NCBI GenBank assembly: GCA_016717595.1
Contig: JADKFE010000011.1
Coordinates: forward strand, 92,835-156,834
Source of the DNA: Deltaproteobacteria bacterium
Lineage (GTDB): Bacteria; Myxococcota_A; UBA796; CAJQPC01
Length of the DNA: 64,000 nucleotides
Reading direction: 5' to 3'
The notes beneath the pieces were generated by a model. That model ran no database searches. It saw nothing but the letters and a program-made list of their open reading frames with translations, and had not been told where the DNA came from. A program made the translations under genes and the position numbers. Positions 35,346 to 43,788 of the stretch are shown here, one piece after another (the first letter of the stretch is position 1; every line of letters starts with the position of its first letter).

Positions 35346-37400
35346 ATGTCTCCCAGCTCGCCGCTCCGCCTCTTGTTGTTGGGCCTGCTCATCGTCGCCG
35401 CCTGCAAAGGTGACACGCCCTCGCCGGAGGACTCCGACGCGCCGCTGGATGACAGCGCGGCGGTCGTAGACGACGATGGCGACGGCGTGCCAGCGTCCGC
35501 CGACTGCGACGACAACGACGCGACAAGTTTTCCCGGCGCCACAGAGACCTGTGATGGCCGCGACAACAACTGCGACGGCGCCACCGACGAGGGCCTGCTC
35601 ATCACCGTGTACCCCGACGAAGACGGCGACGGCTTCGGGGATCCGGGCGGCGCCACCGAGGTCTGCGCGCTCGCCGATGGCTTTGTCACCCAAGCCGGAG
35701 ACTGCGAAGACGACGACCCGCGGTTCTTCCCCGGCGCCGCGGAGTCCGACTGTGAGGATCCAAACGACTACAACTGCGACGGCTCCGTAGGGTTGGCCGA
35801 CCAAGACGGCGACGGCCGCTCGGCCTGTGAGGACTGCGACGACAAGAATGCGACAGTCTTCCCCGGCGCCACGGAGACCTGCGACAGCCTGGACAACAAC
35901 TGCGACGGGGCCGTCGACGAGGGCCTCCAGATCACCGTCTACCCCGACGCCGACGGCGACGGCTACGGCGACGGCGCCGCGCCGCTGCTCACCTGCAGCC
36001 CGCCTGAAGACAGCACCCTCGACGGCGCCGACTGCGACGACGGCGACGCCCGGGTGAACCCTGTCGCATCCGAGACATGCGACAACATCGACAATAACTG
36101 CGACAGCCTCATCGACGACGAAGATCCCGCCCTCGACCTCTCCACGGCCACCGCCTCTTACGCGGACGACGACAAAGACGGCTTCGGAGATCCCAGCACC
36201 CTCACCCAGACCTGCCTTGTCACATCGGGGCGTGTGACAACGGGTGATGACTGCGACGACGGCGCGGCGGCGGTGAACCCCGGCGCCACGGAGCTCTGCG
36301 ACGGCGGGCGAGACAACGACTGCGACGGCCTCACCGACGACGACGACCCCAGCCTCAGCGCCGCCAGCGCCACCCGCTGGTACGCCGACTCCGACGGCGA
36401 CGGCGCCGGGGACGCCGCCTCCAGCGCCTTGGCCTGCCTCCAGCCCAGCGGCTTCGTGAGCGGCGCGACAGACTGCGACGACGGCGACAAGACCGTGTAC
36501 CCCAGCGCCAGCGAGGTCTGCGACGGCCTGGACAACGACTGCGACAGCCTCGTCGACGACGACGACCCCGGGCGTCTGTTGGCCTCTACCACCGCCTGGT
36601 ATGACGACCTCGACGCCGACGGCTACGGCGACGCCAGCGCCTCCACCCGCGCCTGCGACGCCCCAAGCGCCGCCGTCGCCGATGATGGCGACTGCGACGA
36701 CGCCGACCCCAACATCAACCCCGGCGCCGCCGAGGCCTGCGACGACCTCGACAACGACTGCGACGGGGTGACAGACCAGGTGGTCTACTTTGAGAGCGAC
36801 CTCGACGGCGGCCTGCCCGCGGGCATCGTGCTCAACGGCGACGCCACCTGGATCCGCGCCGGGACCGACGGCGCCGTCCGGCTCACGAGCATCGACTATT
36901 ACCAGGTCGGCGCCGCGCTGTTGACCGACACCGTGCCCGCCGATGACCTGGTGATCTCCTTCCGCTTCATCACCGGCGGCGGCGACGGCGCCGACGGCCT
37001 CGCCTTGGGCCTGCTCGACCCCTCCACCCCCGACACCGCCATCGGCGTGTACGGCGAGGGCCTCGGCCTCTACGGCCTCACCGGCTACGCCGTCGAGCTC
37101 GACACCTACACCAACTACCCCAAAGACCCCGACAACAACCACATCGCGCTCATGGACACGACCACCCTGAACGCGCTCGTGAGCAGCTCCAGCGTCCCCA
37201 ACCTCGACGACGGCGTGGAGCGCCTGTTGGAGCTGACCAAGTCCGGCGATGACTTCACCGTCACCCTAGACGGCGCCACGGTGTTCACCTACACGCTCAC
37301 GGGCTTTCCCTACAGCGAGGTGCGTGTCGCCCTCGCCGCGTCTACGGGCGGGCTCACCAACAACCACTATTTTGACGACCTCACGGTGATGTGCCCTTAG
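35346..37400 (+). CDS. MopE-repeat lipoprotein with L-type-lectin-like domain (copy 1)
   Basis: A 684-residue exported lipoprotein (signal ending V-A-A-C). An acidic linker is followed by about seven MopE-type units of the form D-C-D-D-x-x-x-x-x-x-P-G-A-x-E-x-C-D-x-x-D-N-D/N-C-D-G, each with a D-x-D-G-D/Y-G-D stretch (about 35-475). These units are thought to bind calcium or copper. The last 200 residues form an L-type-lectin-like beta-sandwich (G-L-P-A-G-I, D-G-A-D-G-L-A-L-G-L-L-D, F-D-D-L-T-V-M-C-P). It is a tandem paralogue of the gene at 37749. It is probably displayed on the outer membrane and may bind sugar. Confidence 0.8.
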   Translation: MSPSSPLRLLLLGLLIVAACKGDTPSPEDSDAPLDDSAAVVDDDGDGVPASADCDDNDATSFPGATETCDGRDNNCDGATDEGLLITVYPDEDGDGFGDPGGATEVCALADGFVTQAGDCEDDDPRFFPGAAESDCEDPNDYNCDGSVGLADQDGDGRSACEDCDDKNATVFPGATETCDSLDNNCDGAVDEGLQITVYPDADGDGYGDGAAPLLTCSPPEDSTLDGADCDDGDARVNPVASETCDNIDNNCDSLIDDEDPALDLSTATASYADDDKDGFGDPSTLTQTCLVTSGRVTTGDDCDDGAAAVNPGATELCDGGRDNDCDGLTDDDDPSLSAASATRWYADSDGDGAGDAASSALACLQPSGFVSGATDCDDGDKTVYPSASEVCDGLDNDCDSLVDDDDPGRLLASTTAWYDDLDADGYGDASASTRACDAPSAAVADDGDCDDADPNINPGAAEACDDLDNDCDGVTDQVVYFESDLDGGLPAGIVLNGDATWIRAGTDGAVRLTSIDYYQVGAALLTDTVPADDLVISFRFITGGGDGADGLALGLLDPSTPDTAIGVYGEGLGLYGLTGYAVELDTYTNYPKDPDNNHIALMDTTTLNALVSSSSVPNLDDGVERLLELTKSGDDFTVTLDGATVFTYTLTGFPYSEVRVALAASTGGLTNNHYFDDLTVMCP

Positions 37401-37748
37401 GCTGGATGGGTGTTACAACATTTTTGATGCGTATTCGTGCCAAGTTTTACAGATTCTACTCGATCTGCTGGACCATTGATAGAAAGCCGATTTTAGCGGA
37501 ATCATTCTTCCTTGGTGCCGTGATGTCTCGGATGTTCTTGCCGCGTTAACAACAATAGTGTTGTCGTTCTTGTGCCCATCAGTGACCGTCGTAAAACCAG
37601 CGCCACCTCACGCCGCCGACCCGCCGACGGCGCTCTCGGCCCGCCCAACGGCGAGCGACCCGCTCAGGATCCCGTCTACAGTGGCGCCCGTCTCGTGGCG
37701 CCACAACATCCTGATCACCCGACGCCCGACACACCGGACGGAGCCCTC
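37401..37748. other. Intergenic region with an AT-rich stretch
   Basis: The gap between the tandem MopE-lectin paralogues. The first 170 bases (37401-37570) are strikingly A+T-rich for this window. They contain short repeats such as AACAAC-AATAGT-GTTGT near 37549 and no coding potential. The rest returns to normal composition and ends with the GGAG that serves the gene at 37749. A TTGATA at 37476 could be a -35 box, but no matching -10 is clear. Confidence 0.5.
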
Positions 37749-39806
37749 ATGCGACACGCCCTCATCCTCTCCTTGGCCTGCTTCACCCTTGCGGCTTGTA
37801 AAGGTGACGACACCACCCCACCAGACGAGACCGGCGTGCCCGCGACGGACAGCGACGCCCCCACCGACAACGACGGCGACGGCTCTCCCGAGGGCGAAGA
37901 CTGCGACGATGACGACGCCGCGGTGAACCCCGACGCCACGGAGCTCTGCGACGGCCTCGACAACAACTGCGACGGCGAGACCGACGAGGGCGTGAAGACG
38001 ACGGCCTACACCGACGCCGACGGCGACGGGTTCGGCGACGACAGCACCGCCGCCGAGACCTGTGATGTGCCCGACGGCAGCACCACCCTCGGCGGAGACT
38101 GCGACGACACCGACCCCAGCTACAACCCCGGCGCCGCCGAGACCGAGTGTGACGATCCCAACGACTACAACTGCGACGGCTCCGTAGGCTACGCCGACAA
38201 CGACAGCGACGGCTTCGCCGCCTGCCAAGAGTGTGATGACAACGACGCCGCTGTAAACCCGAGCGCCGCCGAGATCTGCGACGAGCGCGACAACAACTGC
38301 GACGGCGCCATCGACGAGGGCGTGACGACCACCTCCTACGCCGACACCGACGCCGATGGTTACGGTGACGCCGACTACCCCGTCGCCGCCTGTGAGGTGC
38401 CCGCGGGCTACGTCACCGACGCCACGGACTGCGACGACGGCGACGTCGGCGTGAACCCCGCGGCGCAGGAGATCTGCGACAGCCTCGACAACGACTGCGA
38501 CACCCTCATCGACGACGCCGATGACAGCGTCGATCTCAGCACCGGCGCCACGTCTTACGCCGACGCTGATGGCGACGGCTACGGGGACGCCGACTCCGCC
38601 ACCTTGAGCTGCGCCACCCCGGCGGGCGCGGTTGACAACGCTGAGGACTGTGACGACGGCGACGCCACGTTGAGCCCCGCCGCGACGGAGATCTGCGACG
38701 GCCTCGACAACGACTGCGACGGCGCCACCGACGACGACGACAGCTCCTTGGACCTCAGCTCGGCGACGACCTGGTACGCCGATGGCGACTCCGACCGCTT
38801 CGGCGATCCCGACGTCACGACCGTCGCCTGCGAGCTGCCGAGCGGGTTCACGTATGGCGGCACCGACTGCGACGACGCCGACGCCGCCATCAACCCCGTC
38901 GCGATGGAGGTCTGCGACAGCCTCGACAACGACTGCGACGGCCTCATCGACGACGATGACGACGGCGTCTTCCTCTCGCCCAGCTCAGCCTGGTACGCCG
39001 ACGCAGACGGGGACACCTACGGCGATCCCACCGACCAAACCTTCGCCTGCGAGGCGCCCAGCGCGACCCACACCGCCGATGACAACGACTGCGACGACAC
39101 CGACGCCGCCATCAACCCCGCCGCCACGGAGTCATGCGACGACGCCGACAACGACTGCGACGGCGTCATCGACCAGATCGTCTACCTCGAGACCGGCTTT
39201 GATGGCGGCCTGCCCAGCGGCATGACCGTCAACGGCGACGGCGCCTGGGCGTCCGCGAGCGGCAACGGCTACCTCTCGCTCACCGAGGCCGTGGTCGGCG
39301 AGGTGGCAACAGCCCTGCTGAACGACACCGTGCCCGCCGACGATCTCTACGTCTCGTTCAACTTCTCCACCGGCGGCGGCGCCGGCACCGGCGCGGACGG
39401 CCTCTCCTTGGCGCTCCTCGACCCCAGCACGGCGACCACGGCCATCGGCAGCTCAGGCGGCGGCTTCGGCGTGCTCGGCCTCACCGGCTACGCGGTTGAG
39501 GTCGACACCTTCGAGAACGGCGAGTGGGATCCCGACGGCAACCACATCGCGCTGATTGACGCCGCGAACCTCTACACCGTCTATGCCACCAGCTCCGCCA
39601 TCCCCACCCTCGAGAACGCCGGCGAGCTCTTCATCGAGATGACCAAGTCCGGCAGCACCATCACCGTGGCGCTCGACGGCACCACCCTGTTCACCCACAC
39701 GCTCAGCTCCTTCCCCTACAGCGAGCTGCGCGTCGGCGTGACCGCCGCCACAGGCGGGTCGAGCAACTACCACTATGTGGATGACCTCACCGTTATGTGT
39801 CCCTGA
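37749..39806 (+). CDS. MopE-repeat lipoprotein with L-type-lectin-like domain (copy 2)
   Basis: A 685-residue lipoprotein (signal ending A-A-C-K-G-D-D) with the same architecture as the protein at 35346: acidic leader, about seven MopE Asp/Cys units (about 30-470), and a C-terminal L-type-lectin-like domain ending D-D-L-T-V-M-C-P. Shared blocks such as C-D-D-P-N-D-Y-N-C-D-G-S-V-G show that the genes arose by tandem duplication. The ATG at 37749 has GGAG at 37740-37743. The frame stays open upstream, but that stretch lacks a signal peptide. Likely an outer-membrane surface protein that binds metal and possibly glycan. Confidence 0.8.
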   Translation: MRHALILSLACFTLAACKGDDTTPPDETGVPATDSDAPTDNDGDGSPEGEDCDDDDAAVNPDATELCDGLDNNCDGETDEGVKTTAYTDADGDGFGDDSTAAETCDVPDGSTTLGGDCDDTDPSYNPGAAETECDDPNDYNCDGSVGYADNDSDGFAACQECDDNDAAVNPSAAEICDERDNNCDGAIDEGVTTTSYADTDADGYGDADYPVAACEVPAGYVTDATDCDDGDVGVNPAAQEICDSLDNDCDTLIDDADDSVDLSTGATSYADADGDGYGDADSATLSCATPAGAVDNAEDCDDGDATLSPAATEICDGLDNDCDGATDDDDSSLDLSSATTWYADGDSDRFGDPDVTTVACELPSGFTYGGTDCDDADAAINPVAMEVCDSLDNDCDGLIDDDDDGVFLSPSSAWYADADGDTYGDPTDQTFACEAPSATHTADDNDCDDTDAAINPAATESCDDADNDCDGVIDQIVYLETGFDGGLPSGMTVNGDGAWASASGNGYLSLTEAVVGEVATALLNDTVPADDLYVSFNFSTGGGAGTGADGLSLALLDPSTATTAIGSSGGGFGVLGLTGYAVEVDTFENGEWDPDGNHIALIDAANLYTVYATSSAIPTLENAGELFIEMTKSGSTITVALDGTTLFTHTLSSFPYSELRVGVTAATGGSSNYHYVDDLTVMCP

Positions 39807-39874
39807 GCGCCGACCGCTTCCCCGCTGGGCGTGTTCGGTGGACGCGCTCAGCGGTTGGGAGGCGACGGGGCCGC

Positions 39875-41619
39875 TCACTCCCCCCACCCCACCACCACCT
39901 CAGCGTCCTCGTTCAGCAGGGCATACCGGTCTCCCCGCTCCTCCCAGGTGACCGCGCCGTCGGGACCGCGCCGCACGAGCTTGTAAGCGAAGACCGTGCC
40001 CGCCGGGGCCACGATCGTGGCGCTCACGCCCCCGGCGGGATCGGGGGTCAGCGGCACGCCCGCCTCGGGGGACCACGCGCCGAGCTCGGGCGCCGAGCCC
40101 ACGACGATGAGGCCCTCCGACGCCTCGGCCACACGCAGGGTGAGCCGTGTCGGCGCCGGGTTGAGCACCCGGATGGTCAACGACGCCAAGACCTCGCCGG
40201 GCATTGATCCGACACAGACACGCGCCGAGCGAGGCGGCACAGGGCCCGCGCAGCCAGCGCCCGTAGACGACACCCCGACCACGGCCCCGGGCCGAGCTGG
40301 TCTGACGGGCGCTCGGTCTCGCTGAGGTTCAGCTCCAGAAGCGCGACCGACTCCGGCCCCACCCGCAGCACGGTGAGCCCGGCCTCATCCACCCGGAGCA
40401 CCTGAGACGGGGCGTCACGCAGCCAAGGGTTGGCCTCACGGAGCTGAATCAGGGCCTTGAGGGTTGGGTCTACGTCCCCGGCGCGCTCCCAGGGCATGTC
40501 GCGGCGGTTGTCGGGCTCTTCGCCGCCCTCAAGGTGCAGCTCCGCCCCCCAGGTGAGCGCGGGCACGCCCCGCAGCGCCATCTGCGTCACCCAGGCCCGG
40601 CGCACGGCGTCTTGGTCACCCCTACACTCGGTCAACACACGGGGCATGTCGTGGTTGTCTAAGAAGGTGACGAGGTCCTCGGGGTGTTGATACAGTCGGT
40701 CGCTGCTGAGCACAGAGCCCAGTCGCCCTAAGTGCGCGCCGCGACACAGGCTGTCGATGAGCGCGTACCGCAGGGGAAAGTCAAACATCGCGTCGAAGCC
40801 GCCCCCGGCGAAGGTGGCGGCGAGCAGGCGGGGGTCGCCCTGGAAGTCTTCGCCTAAGGTCCACAGGCCCGGCGCGGCGGCGCGGAGGTCGCTGTGCAGG
40901 CGGGCGAAAAAGTCCGTGGGCATGTGGCGCACGGCGTCGATGCGTAGGCCGTCTACACCAAACCCCAGCGCCCACTGCAGCGTGGCGTCACGAAGGTAGG
41001 CGTACACCTCGGGGTTCTGCTGGTTGAGATCGGGCAGGCCGTGCACTTGTCGGTTGACGAGCTGCTCGGGATCGTTCCAGTCCTCGATCGTCAAGGCCGG
41101 GTTGTACCAGTCGGGGTGCTCGGTCAAGGCCGCAGCGTCGAAGCTCGTGTGGTTGTAGACGACGTCCAGCACCAGGCGCATCCCCCGGCGCTCGGCGGCC
41201 TCAGAGAGGCGTTTGAGCGTGGCCTCGTCGCCAAAGCGGGGGTCGATCACGCGAAGATCACGCACCCAATAGCCATGAAAGGCCCCCCAGCCGTAGAACT
41301 TCTGATCTTGACACAGAAAGATCGGCGAGAGCCACAGCGTCTTCACGCCCAGCGCGGCGAGGTGGTCGAGGCGCTGAATCACCCCCTCTAAGTCTCCGCC
41401 GTGCCAGGCCTGAGGGTCGGACGGGTCGGCGTCTTTGTCGTTTGTGGGGTCACCGTTGGCGAAGCGGTCCACAAACACGAAGTAGACGAGATCATCGGCG
41501 CGCTGGGGCCGCACCCCACTGAATTGTGCGGCTTCTCCGGGGGGTTTGTCTCGACCATGGCAAGACAACAGCGCCGCCAGCCCCAGCGCCGCCAGCCCCA
41601 GGCGACCGCCGCCGATCAT
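39875..41619 (-). CDS. Extracytoplasmic alpha-amylase (GH13) with C-terminal CBM20, frameshifted
   Basis: A lipoprotein (L-L-S-C-H-G) with a GH13 TIM barrel of about 400 residues. Motifs are V-D-R-F-A-N-G-D, D-V-V-Y-N-H-T, G-L-R-I-D-A-V-R-H (nucleophile Asp), L-G-E-D (acid/base Glu) and F-L-D-N-H-D. It hydrolyses alpha-1,4-glucan. The frame breaks near 40280-40310. In the next frame, the sequence S-A-P-E-L-G-A-W-S-P, Y-K-L-V-R-R and V-T-W-E matches a CBM20 starch-binding domain ending at 39875. A single-base change joins them (E-R-P to V-R-P-A-R-P-G). It is the last gene of the starch operon and overlaps the lipoprotein gene by 4 bases. Confidence 0.8.
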
Positions 41620-42212
41620 GGCGCGGAGAGCCCGCCGACGAGCTGATCGAGCACGCTCGCCACCTGACGCTCAATCACCGGGCCCGCCTCCTCCAAGGCC
41701 ACCTCCTCCCGCTCGTGCTGGTACTGCAAGGCCACAGGCACAGAGAACTCGGACTGTACGGCCTGGCTGAGGTCTGACGCCGGGGAGGCCGTCACGCGCA
41801 CGTCCACCGTCCAGCGGAAGCGCCCGCTCATCTGGGTGTAGTACTCGACCTGGGCCTCGACGAGCACGATCAGGGCCGCGTCGGCGCGTTTGCTGACCAG
41901 CCACTCCACCCGCTGCGGCGTCGAGCGGCGTGCGCGGAAGGCGTCCGCGGCGGCGGCGTCGATCTCCACGAGGCTCGGGGTGAGGTTTCGAGCGACGAGC
42001 TCCTCCTCAAGCCCTTTGTTGAGGCTCGCCGGGGCCGAGGTCAAGGTGCCGTCGTTCACCTTGGTGAGCACCACACACAGCGCCGTCGGCGTGGCGGCGG
42101 ACGCACGAACCGGCGCCGTCTTGGGCAGACAGCCCGGCGTGACGCCGACGAGGGCGATGCTGAGGAGCGCGCTGGTGAGGGCGCCAAGCGCCGCGCGGCG
42201 GGTCAGAACCAT
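41616..42212 (-). CDS. Lipoprotein of the starch operon, function unknown
   Basis: A 198-residue exported lipoprotein (Arg-rich start; signal ending P-G-C). The mature part has alternating helices and strands, including L-V-E-A-Q-V-E-Y-Y-T-Q-M-S-G-R-F-R-W-T-V-D-V-R. It overlaps the porin gene by 10 bases and the amylase gene by 4 bases, so it is co-expressed with both. A role in sugar capture or porin assembly is possible. No family was recognised. Confidence 0.6.
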   Translation of the reverse strand: MVLTRRAALGALTSALLSIALVGVTPGCLPKTAPVRASAATPTALCVVLTKVNDGTLTSAPASLNKGLEEELVARNLTPSLVEIDAAAADAFRARRSTPQRVEWLVSKRADAALIVLVEAQVEYYTQMSGRFRWTVDVRVTASPASDLSQAVQSEFSVPVALQYQHEREEVALEEAGPVIERQVASVLDQLVGGLSAP

Positions 42213-43702
42213 GCTTCCATCTCCAGAGAGCCGAGGTGGTGCCAGTGACGCTCTACAGACTTAAAGTCGGCGAACTGGTCCTGGGTGTCGACGAATGCGC
42301 TGCCGAAGGCGTTGTTCTGGTTGGAGTGTTGAACGCCGTACAGAAGCCGCAGCGAGGGCCGCACATACACGCCGGGGCCGAGGGGATTAAACACGATCCC
42401 CGTCTTGCCTTGCCAGGTGTCGCGGGTGTCGGTGTCGCCGTACTCCAAGCCGCGGGTGTCGGGCAGCCCCCCTTCGCTGGCGAAGATCGAGTCGGCGTGC
42501 TCACGGTAGGCGTTGCCGTTTGTGGACACCTCCCGGGCGATGCTCGACTCCACCAACAGGTGAACCGTGTCGTTGAGGTAGATCTGGGTGCGCAGCACGG
42601 TCGAGGCGTACCAGCGGTCGTGATCTGAAGGCGCGATGTCGTTGTCGCCGTCTTGGTGTTGGCCGTAGAGGGCCGCCCACACCACATCCAAGCGCTGGGG
42701 GATGAGCCGGAGCTGCATCTCGTTGCCCACGAGCAGCATCGTGCGCTCATCGGTGAGATCGTTCGTGTAGATCGTGTACGATGTGCCCTCATACGTCTCC
42801 GTGGTGGAGAGCTGGGGGTGCATCTTCTCGTAACGTATGAAGGTGTTGTTCCACCGCAGCGGGCCCAGGCCGCCGAAGCCCAGATAACCGATGATCTGGC
42901 CGCTCTGGGCGCTCGTCGGCACGGGGTTGGGGAAGTCGCGCAGCTCGTTTGGGTTCTCCTCAAACCAGCGCTCGGTGACCTCTTGGCGCAGATAATCTTC
43001 ATACGCCACGTCGGGGGTGTTGTGCGGCGCGAAGCGGTGGCCCTCGGTCATCGGCTGGAGACGGTATTGCCCGCCGCCGCCGAGCTCGACGTGGCTGCCG
43101 AGGCGCATGCGCAGATAACCCCCCGCCGTCGGCATGGCGTGGTAGCTCGCCCCACGCTGCCAGTACCCCGAGTCACCCACCCCCAAGAGCAGGTCCACGG
43201 GGCCCTTCTCGTACCGCGCGCTGAGGCCGACGGTGTCGAAGAAGACCTGCGCCGGGCGCATGTCGTACATGCCCAGCTCCCCCATAAACATGTCGAGGGT
43301 GCCCACCTGCCACGTCACGTTGGGCAAGAGCACGTTGCCCGCCCGCGCGTAGAGCTGGGACACCCGGTAGTTGTTGAGATAGCCGTTGCCCGCGTCGGCG
43401 TTGGACACCGAGCCGCCCTCGATGCGCAGGTGTAAGGACGTCCACGGGTCTTTGGCCAGGGGTTGACGCTCGAGCACGTCAAACTTCATCTCGACGGCGG
43501 CGTAAGATCCCTCGTTCATCAGGCGACCGTAGAGGTTCCAGTAGCCCAGACGACCGTTGCCGCCTTGGAGGTCGGGCCGGGCCGCGACGCGGAAGTAGCC
43601 GCCGACCTCAGCGCGACCCGCGAGGGCCGCAGGGGCTAGGGCGGCGTTTAGCGCGAAGAGGCCGCTGAGAATGAGGCCTCTGCGGAGAATCGAATCACTC
43701 AC
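42203..43702 (-). CDS. Maltoporin-like outer-membrane porin
   Basis: A protein of about 499 residues with a signal peptide (cleavage after A-A-L-A-G). The mature sequence is a string of amphipathic Gly/Tyr/Trp strands typical of a large trimeric beta-barrel, opening with G-Y-F-R-V-A and closing with aromatic W-F. The opening and end are similar to LamB maltoporins and related sugar porins. The GTG at 43702, with AGGAG seven bases before it, is preferred over a TTG at 43720. It lies between the debranching enzyme gene and the lipoprotein gene. It probably lets maltodextrins cross the outer membrane. Family assignment is by pattern and context. Confidence 0.65.
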   Translation of the reverse strand: MSDSILRRGLILSGLFALNAALAPAALAGRAEVGGYFRVAARPDLQGGNGRLGYWNLYGRLMNEGSYAAVEMKFDVLERQPLAKDPWTSLHLRIEGGSVSNADAGNGYLNNYRVSQLYARAGNVLLPNVTWQVGTLDMFMGELGMYDMRPAQVFFDTVGLSARYEKGPVDLLLGVGDSGYWQRGASYHAMPTAGGYLRMRLGSHVELGGGGQYRLQPMTEGHRFAPHNTPDVAYEDYLRQEVTERWFEENPNELRDFPNPVPTSAQSGQIIGYLGFGGLGPLRWNNTFIRYEKMHPQLSTTETYEGTSYTIYTNDLTDERTMLLVGNEMQLRLIPQRLDVVWAALYGQHQDGDNDIAPSDHDRWYASTVLRTQIYLNDTVHLLVESSIAREVSTNGNAYREHADSIFASEGGLPDTRGLEYGDTDTRDTWQGKTGIVFNPLGPGVYVRPSLRLLYGVQHSNQNNAFGSAFVDTQDQFADFKSVERHWHHLGSLEMEAWF

Positions 43703-43788
43703 CGCGCTCGCTCCTGCCAAACCGGGGGTACCGGTCGGCGCTGGGGGTTCACACGTTCAGGGGGAGAGGTTTAGGCGCCGCGGCGGAG

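Noticed and set aside
37401..37570. Replication origin or insertion element in the AT-rich stretch
   Set aside because: No DnaA-box cluster, terminal inverted repeats, target duplications or transposase is visible.
39875..40282. Separate small gene for the starch-binding domain
   Set aside because: Its GTG has no ribosome-binding site, the sequence is a normal CBM20 and the preceding GH13 gene ends abruptly just before it. One base change fuses them.
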